Assembly: GCF_018613575.1 (NCBI RefSeq)
Contig: NZ_JAGGPX010000011.1
Span: forward strand, 165,482 to 229,481
Length of the DNA stretch: 64,000 nucleotides
Origin: Planococcus sp. ISL-110
Lineage (GTDB): Bacteria; Bacillota; Bacilli; Bacillales_A; Planococcaceae
Direction of reading: 5' to 3'
The translations under genes were made by a program, and so were the position numbers. The notes under the pieces are model-generated. The model was not told the origin of the DNA, made no database searches, and saw nothing but the letters and a program-made list of their open reading frames with translations. Positions within the stretch are counted from its first letter, which is position 1, and every line of letters begins with the position of its first letter. This document shows, one piece after another, positions 54,571-63,709 of the stretch.

Positions 54571-56238
54571 ATGAAATTCGTTAAGAACGATCAAACTGCT
54601 GTTTTCGCCCTAGGCGGACTGGGTGAAATCGGCAAAAATACGTATGGTGTCCAATTCCAGGATGAAATTATCCTGATTGATGCAGGCATTAAATTCCCGG
54701 AAGACGATTTGCTCGGAATCGATTATGTTATTCCGGATTACACATATTTAGTAAAAAACGTCGATAAAATCAAAGGCCTTTTTATCACACATGGCCATGA
54801 AGATCACATCGGCGGTATTCCCTACTTGCTTAAAAAGATCAATATTCCAGTATACGGCGGCAAACTGGCTCTTGGCCTATTGCGCAAAAAGCTGGAAGAG
54901 CATGGTTTACTGCGCCAAACGACAATGACGGAAATCGAAGAAGACGATGTCATTAAGTTCCGAAAGACAGCAGTCAGCTTTTTCGGTACCACCCACAGTA
55001 TTCCTGATTCTTTTGGTGTTGTGGTGAAAACCCCTCCCGGCAATATTGTCCATACTGGTGATTTTAAATTTGACTTCACTCCAGTAGGCAAACCTGCTAA
55101 CTTATTGAAAATGGCACAAATCGGCAGTGAAGGCGTATTATGCCTGCTATCCGACAGCACAAATGCACAAGTTCCTGACTTTACCCTGTCTGAACGAAAA
55201 GTTGGCGACACACTCAAAGACATTATGAGAAAAGTTGATGGCCGTTTGATTTTCGCTACTTTCGCTTCCAACATCTATCGTCTGCAGCAAGTGACTGATG
55301 AAGCTGTTGCACAGGGACGCAAAATTGCCGTCTTTGGACGCAGCATGGACAATGCCATGACAATCGGCCGTGAGCTTGGTTATATCAACGCTCCTGAAGA
55401 TGCATTTGTTGATACACAAACCTTGAATCGCCTGCCGGCTAATGAAGTCTTGATTCTCTGTACCGGTTCACAAGGTGAACCGATGGCTGCTCTTTCAAGA
55501 ATCGCCAACGGTACCCACCGCCAAATTCAGATCCAGCCGAACGATACGGTCGTCTTCTCGTCTTCTCCGATTCCGGGCAATACGAGCAGCGTCAACCGGA
55601 CAATCAATTTGTTGTTCCGAGCAGGAGCAGATGTAATTCATGGATCGCTTAACAATATCCATACATCTGGCCACGGTTCAGAGCCTGAAAACAAATTGAT
55701 GCTCCGTTTGATCAAACCGAAATACTTCATGCCGATACACGGTGAATACCGGATGTTAAAAACGCATGCAGGATTGGCAGTTGAATGTGACGTCCCATTG
55801 GAAAACACATTCATTATGGAAAACGGCGAGGTTCTCGCTTTAGGGCAGGATGAAGCTTCTGTTGCAGGCCGCGTCCCTTCCGGTGATGTTTATATCGACG
55901 GCAGCGGAATCGGCGATATCGGCAATATTGTTTTGCGTGACCGCCGCGTCCTTTCGGAAGATGGCTTGGTCATTGTGGTCGTAAGCGTTGATATGAAAAA
56001 GAACAAAATGGTTTCAGGTCCTGACATCATTTCCCGCGGATTTGTCTATATGCGCGAGTCGGGCACCATGATCTATGAGGCACAGCAAATGCTGAATCGC
56101 CACCTCAACAAGAAAATACACAGCAAAAACACAGATTGGGCAGAATTGAAAAATGATATTTCTGACGTTCTGGGGCCGTATCTGTATGAAAAAACAAAAC
56201 GCCGCCCAATGATTTTGCCAGTGATTATGGAAGTATAA
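54571..56238 (+). CDS. rnjA: Ribonuclease J1
   Basis: RNase J1 (555 residues) is a metallo-beta-lactamase-fold 5'-3' exonuclease and endonuclease that acts in mRNA decay and 16S rRNA maturation. The metal motif [10 protein letters not shown] is near residue 73, with further ligands in HTGDFKFD. The beta-CASP region has [15 protein letters not shown] and the C-terminal metal-binding HGEYRML. It follows rpoY closely and is ended by a terminator at 56261-56299. Confidence 0.98.
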   Translation: MKFVKNDQTAVFALGGLGEIGKNTYGVQFQDEIILIDAGIKFPEDDLLGIDYVIPDYTYLVKNVDKIKGLFITHGHEDHIGGIPYLLKKINIPVYGGKLALGLLRKKLEEHGLLRQTTMTEIEEDDVIKFRKTAVSFFGTTHSIPDSFGVVVKTPPGNIVHTGDFKFDFTPVGKPANLLKMAQIGSEGVLCLLSDSTNAQVPDFTLSERKVGDTLKDIMRKVDGRLIFATFASNIYRLQQVTDEAVAQGRKIAVFGRSMDNAMTIGRELGYINAPEDAFVDTQTLNRLPANEVLILCTGSQGEPMAALSRIANGTHRQIQIQPNDTVVFSSSPIPGNTSSVNRTINLLFRAGADVIHGSLNNIHTSGHGSEPENKLMLRLIKPKYFMPIHGEYRMLKTHAGLAVECDVPLENTFIMENGEVLALGQDEASVAGRVPSGDVYIDGSGIGDIGNIVLRDRRVLSEDGLVIVVVSVDMKKNKMVSGPDIISRGFVYMRESGTMIYEAQQMLNRHLNKKIHSKNTDWAELKNDISDVLGPYLYEKTKRRPMILPVIMEV

Positions 56239-56260
56239 CAATAAAGGCCATGTAGGCCAT

Positions 56261-56299
56261 AAAAGGTGCACCGGGTTAAAACCCGATGCACCTTTTATT
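56261..56299 (+). terminator. Intrinsic terminator of rnjA
   Basis: AAAGGTGCA and TGCACCTTTT plus inner CGGGTT/AACCCG form the stem, with a T-rich tail. Confidence 0.85.
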
Positions 56300-56335
56300 T
56301 TGCTCTAAACAGAGCCTTGTTTCTATTTGCATAAC

Positions 56336-56383
56336 CGACAGAAGACCTGCAAGGGATGGTTATCCCTTGCAGGTCTTCTGTCG
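56336..56383. terminator. Perfect 22-bp hairpin between rnjA and ktrC
   Basis: Arms 56336-56357 and 56362-56383 are exact reverse complements around a GGTT loop. There is no T tract on either side. It lies 28 bases past the ktrC stop on the minus strand and may be a U-tract-less terminator or RNA 3'-end structure. Confidence 0.6.
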
Positions 56384-56411
56384 TACCGGATATTTCCCGG
56401 CGGCATTTTGA

Positions 56412-57071
56412 TCAATTCATCATTTTTTTCTCAAAACGATTGATGTCTGCATCGGAACCGATGATGATCAGGATATCTTCCGGTTCGATTTCCATATCGG
56501 CCTGCGGAGAAACGATTATGTCTTGTCCCCTTTTTATAGCTACAATGTTAATGCCATAGCGTGCCCGGATATCGAGTCCGATCAAGGTATAGCCTGCCAA
56601 CTTGTGATTTGCCTTGATTTCCATGATGGAATGTTCATCAGACAGTTCCAAATAATCCAGCACGTTATTGGAAAGGATATTATGGGCGATCCGTATGCCC
56701 ATATCCCGTTCCGGATGGACCACTTTATCCGCCCCGATTTTGTTCAACACTTTGGCGTGGTAATCATTTTGCGCTTTTACCGTAATTTTCTTTACGCCAA
56801 TTTCCTTCAGCATCAGTGTCGTCAAAATACTGGCTTGGATATTTTCACCGATTGCCACAATTACGTGCTCGAAGTTCCGGATACCCAGCGATTTCAGTAC
56901 CGCCTCGTCCGTCGTATCCGCTACGACGGCCTGTGTTGCGATGGAAGAATACTCATCCACTCGTTCCGAGTCCTTATCGATTGCCATAACGTCCGCATCC
57001 TGTTCGATTAGTTCACGTACAATGCTGCCGCCAAAACGGCCAAGTCCAATGACTACAAATTCCTTTTTCAT
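56412..57071 (-). CDS. ktrC: Potassium uptake regulatory subunit, TrkA-N/RCK family (KtrC-like)
   Basis: This 219-residue cytoplasmic RCK protein has the dinucleotide-binding motif VIGLGRFGGSIVREL, a Rossmann domain, and a C-terminal TrkA-C domain (LIGLDIRARYGINIVAIKRG). In B. subtilis KtrC (YkqB) lies next to rnjA and gates the KtrD ion channel. No channel gene is in this window. The ATG at 57071 is six bases after GGAGG; earlier ATGs lie in that site. Confidence 0.93.
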   Translation of the reverse strand: MKKEFVVIGLGRFGGSIVRELIEQDADVMAIDKDSERVDEYSSIATQAVVADTTDEAVLKSLGIRNFEHVIVAIGENIQASILTTLMLKEIGVKKITVKAQNDYHAKVLNKIGADKVVHPERDMGIRIAHNILSNNVLDYLELSDEHSIMEIKANHKLAGYTLIGLDIRARYGINIVAIKRGQDIIVSPQADMEIEPEDILIIIGSDADINRFEKKMMN

Positions 57072-57242
57072 ATCCATCCTCCAAATAATCATGTGGCTTT
57101 ATTCTACCATATTTAGCCTGAACTAAAAATCTACATCTTCTGATATTCCACATAATGTCTTTAGCAGCACCGGCGCGTCCAGAGCTCTCCCCATTTGCAA
57201 AAGCTGAGTTTTCAATTCAGCTAAGACCGCCATTCGAGGCAG

Positions 57243-57269
57243 TAAAAAACCCCGCTTATCGGCGGGGGT
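57243..57269 (-). terminator. Intrinsic terminator of the zinc-ribbon gene
   Basis: CCCCGC and GCGGGG pair around a six-base loop, then six T on the minus strand. It overlaps the stop codon of the gene at 57256. Confidence 0.88.
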
Positions 57270-57681
57270 CCAGTGGGCGTTTCGGCCGGTTTTCACAATA
57301 TTCACAGCTGATATCCGTGCAGGGTTCTTCCCGCCATTCGTTGCAGCTGGCGCAATAGCTTGCGTCAAATTCATCATCAAAAGTCAATGCTGCCAAGCAA
57401 GTATGGCAATACGTATGGACATCCATCCAGTTGATGAACCGCTTGTCGGCCACAAGATATAATCCTTGCTGGTCTTGTTTGTAATTCATGATTGAAGGTT
57501 TTTGAATGACCCGATTTTTGGGATCAAGAAAGAAATTCATTTTGCCGTTCACATTGATCACTCCTAGAGTTTGGTCGAACTGTAAAAACGGGATTCTCAG
57601 GGCACCGGTGTGTTCACGGGCCCATTGTGGAAAATTGCTGGCTTCAGGTTCATGAAGCTTGTTTTTTCCGCTTCTTGTCAT
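57256..57681 (-). CDS. Uncharacterised protein with cysteine-rich, zinc-ribbon-like C-terminal part
   Basis: I do not recognise this 141-residue protein. The C-terminal third contains TYCHTC, SYCASC and CEYCENR, a pattern that could bind one or two zinc ions. The N-terminal two-thirds has no known motif. The start is weak: the sequence before the ATG at 57681 has no good binding site, so a different start is possible. Its own terminator supports a real gene. It sits alone between ktrC and the polyamine operon, in the opposite direction to the latter. Confidence 0.62.
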   Translation of the reverse strand: MTRSGKNKLHEPEASNFPQWAREHTGALRIPFLQFDQTLGVINVNGKMNFFLDPKNRVIQKPSIMNYKQDQQGLYLVADKRFINWMDVHTYCHTCLAALTFDDEFDASYCASCNEWREEPCTDISCEYCENRPKRPLDPRR

Positions 57682-57834
57682 TTCGGTTTATTTGTTAATC
57701 GATCTTATTTAAGTTTTAGTTTGGTTCAACAAAAATATTATATACCATTATTAATTTCACACTTTCTCTATGATAGTAAAAACAGCCGGTAAATTGCAAT
57801 AGATAACAATCCCTTATTGAAAATAATTTCCGAC

Positions 57835-57862
57835 TTGAAAAATTTAAATCGTCTCGTATAAT
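57835..57862 (+). promoter_or_regulatory. Probable promoter of the regulator-potABCD operon
   Basis: TTGAAA (57835-57840), 16 bases, then TATAAT (57857-57862), about 85 bases before the start. Confidence 0.65.
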
Positions 57863-57880
57863 AAATATATGCTATTAGTA

Positions 57881-57905
57881 AACTAAAAGTATATTTTAAC
57901 TAAAC
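57881..57905 (+). promoter_or_regulatory. Candidate operator repeats in the pot leader
   Basis: AACTAAA occurs at 57881-57887 and AACTAAAC at 57898-57905, downstream of the promoter and in direct orientation. Autoregulation by the XRE-cupin protein is a guess from position. Confidence 0.3.
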
Positions 57906-57947
57906 TTTCTGCAAACATTCAGCTATAAGGAATCGAGGAGAATTCTG

Positions 57948-58487
57948 ATGGACATCGGAACTAAAATCAAACGGCTTCGGTTAAAGAACGGTTTGACTCA
58001 GGAAGAGCTCGGTAAACGGACTGACCTGAGCAAAGGCTTTATTTCTCAACTAGAGCGGAATATGAATTCCCCTTCTATTGAAACATTCTTTACTTTACTT
58101 GAAGTATTAGGAACTACCCCTAAAGAATTCTTTGCCGATGAACACGATGTCAAAGTAGTTTACTCCACTGCTGACCATACTGCACACATTGATGAAGAAG
58201 CGGGTTATAAAGTGGAATGGCTTATCCCCACATCCAATGAGAAAGAAATGGAACCCGTCTTTTTGACCTTTCAGGAAAATGGCCACTTTAAAGAGTTTGA
58301 ACCGTCTTCAGCTGAGACGTTCATCTATGTTCTTGAAGGACAGGTACTGCTCCAAATCGGTGATCATCGATACGTGGCAGCTGTCGGTGACTCCATTTAT
58401 TTCGAAGCCTCCGATCATCATCAGCTAATCAATGATTTTGAGGGAATATCCGAACTGATCATTGTCACAACACAATCTTATTTATAA
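57948..58487 (+). CDS. XRE-family regulator with cupin sensor domain (PuuR-like)
   Basis: This 179-residue protein has an N-terminal helix-turn-helix (about residues 6-60, LTQEELGKRTDLSKGFISQL) and a C-terminal cupin domain (about 105-178, with ETFIYVLEGQVLLQIGDHRY and GDSIYFEASDHHQL). This architecture is that of PuuR-type regulators of polyamine metabolism, where the cupin senses the ligand. It is the first gene of the potABCD operon, 15 bases before potA, the same order as in S. aureus. It probably represses the operon when polyamines are plentiful. Confidence 0.9.
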   Translation: MDIGTKIKRLRLKNGLTQEELGKRTDLSKGFISQLERNMNSPSIETFFTLLEVLGTTPKEFFADEHDVKVVYSTADHTAHIDEEAGYKVEWLIPTSNEKEMEPVFLTFQENGHFKEFEPSSAETFIYVLEGQVLLQIGDHRYVAAVGDSIYFEASDHHQLINDFEGISELIIVTTQSYL

Positions 58488-58502
58488 TTCAGGAGGGATC
58501 TT

Positions 58503-59609
58503 ATGACCGAAACATCTATAATAAGCTTCGAAAATGTCACTCAAGCATACGAAGGTGCCGGCAATGTCCTGGACAATGTCAGCTTTGAACTTGAAAGAGG
58601 AAAATTCTATACGCTACTGGGCCCATCAGGCTGCGGAAAAACAACCATTTTGCGTCTGATTGCGGGTTTTGCTACACCGACCAGCGGTGATATTTATATG
58701 GAAGGTATAAAAATGAACACCGTTCCGGCCAATCAACGCCAGGTCAATACAGTGTTTCAGGATTATGCCTTATTTCCTCATTTGAATGTATTCGAAAATA
58801 TCGCATTCGGCCTGCGCATCAAGAAAGTCAAAGGTCCGGAAGTCGAGCGGCGGGTACGTGAAGCTTTAGCTTTCGTCAATCTGCAGGGCTATGAACAACG
58901 CGAAATCGCGGAAATGTCGGGCGGCCAGCGCCAACGTGTCGCCATTGCCAGGGCCATCGTCAATGATCCGGAAGTTATTTTGCTCGATGAACCATTATCC
59001 GCTTTGGACTTGAAACTACGGACAGAGATGCAGTATGAACTGCGTGAACTGCAGCAGCGCCTTGGCAAAACCTTTGTCTTTGTTACCCATGACCAGGAAG
59101 AAGCACTTGCCATGTCCGACGAGATTTTCGTCATGAATGCCGGCCAAATCCAGCAAAGCGGCACGCCAATGGATATTTATGACGAACCAATCAACCGTTT
59201 TGTCGCTGATTTTATCGGGGAATCCAATATTGTCAGTGGGGAAATGATTGCGGATTACCAAGTCCGTTTTGCCAATAAGGATTTTGAGTGCGTCGATGCT
59301 GGCTTAAATCCCCATGAGCAGGTGGAAATCGTCATCCGTCCGGAAGACCTGGAAATCACACCGAACGGTTTCGGCAAAATGGCCGTTACCGTCGACACCC
59401 AATTGTTTAGAGGCGTGCATTTTGAAATTTCCACAATTGATGAAGTAGGCAATGAATGGCTCGTCCATTCTACGAAAAAAGTGGAAGTTGGTTCTCAGAT
59501 CGGATTGGATTTTTCACCGGAAGCGATTCATGTCATGCGTTTGAACGAATCAGAAGAAGCATTCGATGCGCGCCTAGAGTCTTATGGAGCGTCTGTCAAT
59601 GAAAGATAA
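58503..59609 (+). CDS. potA: Spermidine/putrescine ABC transporter ATP-binding protein PotA
   Basis: PotA is the ATPase of the polyamine importer. At 368 residues it has the Walker [10 protein letters not shown] near residue 40, the signature [14 protein letters not shown], Walker [13 protein letters not shown], and the H-loop [12 protein letters not shown]-terminal TOBE-like domain follows (about residues 275-360). The ATG follows AGGAGG. It overlaps potB by 11 bases or more. Similar ATPases import iron or sulfate, but the operon content identifies polyamines. Confidence 0.95.
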   Translation: MTETSIISFENVTQAYEGAGNVLDNVSFELERGKFYTLLGPSGCGKTTILRLIAGFATPTSGDIYMEGIKMNTVPANQRQVNTVFQDYALFPHLNVFENIAFGLRIKKVKGPEVERRVREALAFVNLQGYEQREIAEMSGGQRQRVAIARAIVNDPEVILLDEPLSALDLKLRTEMQYELRELQQRLGKTFVFVTHDQEEALAMSDEIFVMNAGQIQQSGTPMDIYDEPINRFVADFIGESNIVSGEMIADYQVRFANKDFECVDAGLNPHEQVEIVIRPEDLEITPNGFGKMAVTVDTQLFRGVHFEISTIDEVGNEWLVHSTKKVEVGSQIGLDFSPEAIHVMRLNESEEAFDARLESYGASVNER

Positions 59610-60423
59610 CCCATCGCGCCCTTTTTACCTGGTTCCCTACTATCTATGGATCGCCTTGTTTGTCATTGCGCCGATCACGCTGATCTTCTATTTTTCATTT
59701 TTGGATTTGACGGGGGCCTTTACGCTGGAAAACTATCAGAACTTCTTTTCCTCCGTCTATCTGCGGATGACCTTGAGTTCTTTCTGGTACGCCTTCCTGA
59801 TCACTTTGATTACGATTCTGATCGCTTATCCGACTGCCTATTGGCTGACCAAGACCAAGCATAAGCAGCTGTGGCTGCTGCTGATCATCATTCCTTCTTG
59901 GATCAACCTGCTTTTGAAAGCTTATGCCTTTATCGGCATTTTTGGCTTGTATGGCCCTGCCAATAAGCTTCTGCAGACACTCGGTGCAGGGCCATGGCAG
60001 ATTTTGTTCACTGACTTCAGCTTTATCTTTGTTTCTGTTTATATTTTCATTCCGTTCATGGTCCTGCCGATCTTCAATTCATTGGACAAAATCAACCCGG
60101 CTTTGATTGACGCATCACGGGACTTGGGTGCTTCGTCGTTCACCACTTTCAGACGGGTCATTTTCCCATTGGCGATCAACGGCGTAAAATCAGGCGTGCA
60201 GGCTGTATTCATCCCTGCCTTATCGCTTTTCGTCATTACCCGCCTGATTGCTGGAAACAAGGTCATTACGCTTGGTACAGCCATCGAGCAGCAATTTCTG
60301 GTCACTCAGAATTGGGGCATGGGTTCAACTATTGCCATGTTCCTGATCTTATTTATGATCATTATCATGATGCTGACAGGCCAGAAAGAAAAAGGAGGCT
60401 CGTATAATGGCAAAACTAAGTAA
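59599..60423 (+). CDS. potB: Spermidine/putrescine ABC transporter permease PotB
   Basis: PotB has six membrane segments and the EAA-type coupling loop [20 protein letters not shown] near residue 180. The start at 59599 follows GGAG by nine bases; an ATG at 59584, five codons earlier, is the alternative and has a weaker site. The gene overlaps both potA (11 bases) and potC (17 bases), so expression is tightly coupled. Confidence 0.94.
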   Translation: MKDNPSRPFYLVPYYLWIALFVIAPITLIFYFSFLDLTGAFTLENYQNFFSSVYLRMTLSSFWYAFLITLITILIAYPTAYWLTKTKHKQLWLLLIIIPSWINLLLKAYAFIGIFGLYGPANKLLQTLGAGPWQILFTDFSFIFVSVYIFIPFMVLPIFNSLDKINPALIDASRDLGASSFTTFRRVIFPLAINGVKSGVQAVFIPALSLFVITRLIAGNKVITLGTAIEQQFLVTQNWGMGSTIAMFLILFMIIIMMLTGQKEKGGSYNGKTK

Positions 60424-61213
60424 GCCGGCAAAAATCTATTTGGCACTCGTCTTTGCCATTCTCTATGCACCTATTTTCTATTTGATTTTTTATTCGTTCA
60501 ACAGCGGCGGCACCATGTCGAGTTTCGAAGGATTTACTTTGGAACATTACGCCGCCGTCTTCAATGACACCCGCCTATTGATCATTTTAATGAATACCGT
60601 AATTGTGGCTTTGCTGTCTTCTCTTATTTCGACAGCTATCGGCGTTTTGGGTGCTATCGGCATCGTGTTTCTGCGAAACCGCAAAACACGCAATGCCGTC
60701 TTATCACTGAACACCATCCTGATTGTCAGCCCGGATGTCATTATTGGGGCATCTTTTCTTATCCTGTTCACTATGATTGGCGTCAAGCTTGGCTTTGCCT
60801 CTGTCCTGATTTCGCATATCGCCTTCAGCATCCCGATTGTGGTCATTATGGTCTTGCCAAAACTGCAGGAAATGAGCCATTCTTTGATCGATGCGGCCAC
60901 CGACCTTGGTGCATCAAAACGCGATATTTTGACTCGCGTCATCATTCCGTATATTAAGCCGGGTATTTTCGCTGGATTTTTCCTTGCTTTAACTTACTCA
61001 CTGGATGATTTCGCGGTAACTTTTTTCGTCACAGGAAACGGCTTTTCGACCTTATCGATTGAAATTTACTCAATGGCACGGGCTGGAATCACTCTTACCA
61101 TTAATGCTCTTTCTGCATTGATCTTCGCGGTGACGCTCGGGCTGGTCCTTGGCTATTACTTCTTTACTCAACGCGCTGGACAATCCCCTGGAACAGGAGG
61201 CGCCAAAGTATGA
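60407..61213 (+). CDS. potC: Spermidine/putrescine ABC transporter permease PotC
   Basis: PotC (268 residues) is the second permease, with about six membrane segments and the coupling loop MSHSLIDAATDLGASKRDIL near residue 165. The block YSLDDFAVTFFVTG is typical of PotC. The ATG at 60407 lies in the end of potB and follows GGAGG by eight bases. It overlaps potD by ATGA. Confidence 0.95.
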   Translation: MAKLSKPAKIYLALVFAILYAPIFYLIFYSFNSGGTMSSFEGFTLEHYAAVFNDTRLLIILMNTVIVALLSSLISTAIGVLGAIGIVFLRNRKTRNAVLSLNTILIVSPDVIIGASFLILFTMIGVKLGFASVLISHIAFSIPIVVIMVLPKLQEMSHSLIDAATDLGASKRDILTRVIIPYIKPGIFAGFFLALTYSLDDFAVTFFVTGNGFSTLSIEIYSMARAGITLTINALSALIFAVTLGLVLGYYFFTQRAGQSPGTGGAKV

Positions 61214-62286
61214 AGGAAATCGTTAGAGCCGCTATAGCTATCCTGCTTGTATCGGCCATTCTCTTATATGCCGTTAATGCCCTGGAAAAGAGTTCAGCTA
61301 CAACTGATGGCGGCACCATTTCGGTCTATAACTGGGGCGAGTATATCGATCCCGAATTGATCGACCAATTCGAAGCAGAAACCAATATCTCGGTGATCTA
61401 TGAAACCTTCGATTCAAATGAATCGATGATGACCAAAATAGAGCAGGGCGGCACGACCTACGATGTCGCCATGCCTTCCGAGTATGCCATTGAAAAAATG
61501 AAAGAAAATGATTTGTTGCATCCGATTGACCATGAGCTGATCCCGAATCTGGAGAACATCGATCCGTATTTCCTTGACCTCCCTTTTGATCCGGGAAATG
61601 AATACTCGATTCCTTATTTCTGGGGTACTGTCGGCATTGCATTTAATCCGACCTTGCTGGAGGGCCAGACGTTTGAGAGCTGGGACGATTTGTGGAATCC
61701 GACGCTCGAGCAGGAAGTCATCCTGGTCGACAGTGCACGTGAAGTCATCGGAATGGGGCTGAACAGCCTCGGTTATTCACTGAATTCGACCGATCTTGGC
61801 GAATTGCGTGAAGCCACCGATAAATTGAAAACCATGGGCCCAAATGTCAAAGCCATCATCGGTGATGAAATCGTCGAAATGATGCGACGCGAAGAAGCTG
61901 CTGTAGCCGTCACCTGGTCCGGACAGGCTGCAGATATGATGTGGATCAACGAAGACATCGATTACGTGGTTCCGAAAGAAGGTTCAAATTTGTGGTTTGA
62001 CAACATGATCATTCCAAAAACAGCCGGAAATGTGGAAGGCGCCCATGCGTTCATCAACTTTATGCTGGATCCTGAAGTGGCTGCCCAAAATGCAGATTAC
62101 GTCGGTTACTCAACGCCGAATGAACAGGCGGTTGCCCTTATGGATCCAGAGGTTACAGGGGATGAACGTTTCTATCCACCGGAAGAACTTCGGGAACGCC
62201 TGGAAGTCTATGAAAACCTCGGGCTTGAAATGCTCGGTACCTACAATGAATTATTCCTGGAATTTAAAATGGATATGGAAAATTGA
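61210..62286 (+). CDS. potD: Spermidine/putrescine-binding protein PotD
   Basis: PotD binds the polyamine outside the cell. This 358-residue protein has the family blocks ISVYNWGEYIDPELIDQFE, YDVAMPSEYAIEKM and FWGTVGIAFNP. The N-terminus has a hydrophobic segment (about residues 6-24, ending AVNALEKS) but no cysteine, so it is not a lipoprotein; it must be retained by an uncleaved anchor or by other means. The binding site GGAGG lies in potC. A terminator follows at 62285. Confidence 0.94.
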   Translation: MKEIVRAAIAILLVSAILLYAVNALEKSSATTDGGTISVYNWGEYIDPELIDQFEAETNISVIYETFDSNESMMTKIEQGGTTYDVAMPSEYAIEKMKENDLLHPIDHELIPNLENIDPYFLDLPFDPGNEYSIPYFWGTVGIAFNPTLLEGQTFESWDDLWNPTLEQEVILVDSAREVIGMGLNSLGYSLNSTDLGELREATDKLKTMGPNVKAIIGDEIVEMMRREEAAVAVTWSGQAADMMWINEDIDYVVPKEGSNLWFDNMIIPKTAGNVEGAHAFINFMLDPEVAAQNADYVGYSTPNEQAVALMDPEVTGDERFYPPEELRERLEVYENLGLEMLGTYNELFLEFKMDMEN

Positions 62287-62316
62287 CAGGCAGAACCTTT
62301 GCCTGTTTTTTTTTTG
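62285..62316 (+). terminator. Terminator of the potABCD operon
   Basis: ACAGGCA and TGCCTGT pair around a seven-base loop, followed by a run of T. Confidence 0.92.
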
Positions 62317-62392
62317 GAATTTGAGGTATAGTATGTAGATTCTAAATACTGAAATTTAGTAATACGAAATAATAATGAAAGAAGGTCTCTCC

Positions 62393-63583
62393 ATGGCCGT
62401 TAGATCAAATAAGTTTGCACTTTATGTGCTGATGTTCAATATGTTCATTGCTATGAGCGGCATTGGATTAATCATTCCGATCATGCCTGCCTATTTGGAT
62501 ACATTCGGTGTGGCAGGCCAGGCACTTGGCACATTGATCGCCACTTTTGCTTTAGCTCAGTTCCTGTTCTCACCGTTGTCGGGACAGCTTTCCGATAAAT
62601 ATGGCCGTAAAAACCTGATCATCTTCGGCTTGATCGTCTTCGGATTATCCCAGCTGGCATTCGGGATGGCTTCTCATTTATGGATGCTGTACCTTGCCCG
62701 CTTTTTCAGCGGACTGGGTGCTGCATTCCTGATTCCACCGATGATGGCATTTGTTGCTGATATCACGACATATGACGAACGTGGTAAAGGGATGGGGCTT
62801 CTCGGTGCATCCATGTCTCTTGGCTTTATGATCGGCCCTGGAATCGGTGGGTTTTTGGCGGAAGTCAGCATTCAGTTTCCGTTTTATATCGCCACAGCGG
62901 TTGCCTTGATTGCAGCTTTCATCTCCTTTTTAGTACTGCCGAATGTAGCGCCCAAGATTCAAGCCGCTGATGAAAAATCTGAAAATCTGCTGCAGCAGAT
63001 GAAGCGCTCCACCTACACTCCCTACTTTGTCATGCTGCTGGTCATGTTCATTTTCGCTTTTGGGCTGGCCAACTTCCAGTCGACCATCGCCTTATATGCC
63101 GATAAGAAGTTTGGCTTTACACCAAAGGAAATCGCCATTCTGATCACCGTCGGCGGATTTGTTGGCGTCGTGGTCCAAACTTTCGTCATCGACAAACTGT
63201 TTAAGCGCTTTGGCGAAATGAAAGTCATCCTGGTTAACCTCCTGGTATCTGCAGGAGCAATGATTGGGATCTTGTTTGTCAGTTCGTTCTGGGCAATCCT
63301 ATTGGTGTCAGCCGTATTTTTCACTGCCGCCTCCCTGCTGCGTCCGGCCATCAATACCCTCATTTCCAAATTGGCCGGTGATGAGCAGGGCTTTGCAGCG
63401 GGGATGAACAATGCCTATATGAGTCTTGGCAATATGATTGGCCCCGCACTCGCCGGTATCCTGTTCGATATCAATATGAGCTATCCTTATATTTTAGGAA
63501 CCGCTATCCTGATCACCTGCTTCTTCATCGCCAATACCTGGTCGATGCGGAAACAGCAGCTCCTGGCTGCGAGCCGGAGCTAG
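62393..63583 (+). CDS. MFS transporter, drug-efflux type (NorA/Bmr/TetA-like)
   Basis: This 396-residue protein has twelve membrane segments. Motif A between segments 2 and 3 is LSDKYGRKNLIIFG, and motif C-like GIGGFLAE lies in segment 5, as in drug:H+ antiporters of the 12-segment family. MFIAMSGIGLIIPIMPAYL opens the first segment. It probably exports a hydrophobic or cationic compound, or one of the organism's own metabolites. The ATG at 62393 follows GAAGG by seven bases; an earlier ATG at 62375 overlaps that site. It stands alone after the pot terminator. Confidence 0.86.
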   Translation: MAVRSNKFALYVLMFNMFIAMSGIGLIIPIMPAYLDTFGVAGQALGTLIATFALAQFLFSPLSGQLSDKYGRKNLIIFGLIVFGLSQLAFGMASHLWMLYLARFFSGLGAAFLIPPMMAFVADITTYDERGKGMGLLGASMSLGFMIGPGIGGFLAEVSIQFPFYIATAVALIAAFISFLVLPNVAPKIQAADEKSENLLQQMKRSTYTPYFVMLLVMFIFAFGLANFQSTIALYADKKFGFTPKEIAILITVGGFVGVVVQTFVIDKLFKRFGEMKVILVNLLVSAGAMIGILFVSSFWAILLVSAVFFTAASLLRPAINTLISKLAGDEQGFAAGMNNAYMSLGNMIGPALAGILFDINMSYPYILGTAILITCFFIANTWSMRKQQLLAASRS

Positions 63584-63669
63584 GAAAAAGTATAAAGATG
63601 AAAAAATTTTTCAGAATATCCTCAATTGAACAGCTTAAGTTCCATCTCTAATTCAATATATGCAGACAG

Positions 63670-63709
63670 AAAAAAGCGAAAAAGAGTCAGTCTCTCTTTT
63701 TCGCTTTTA
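63670..63709 (-). terminator. Terminator of the gene running off the right edge
   Basis: AAAAGCGAAAAAGAG and CTCTTTTTCGCTTTT form a perfect long stem on the minus strand followed by T. It overlaps the last codons of the gene. Confidence 0.9.

Noticed and set aside
57123-57380. Minus-strand frame across the zinc-ribbon gene end
   Set aside because: It spans the terminator of the gene at 57256 and has no start signal; the zinc-ribbon frame explains the cysteines.
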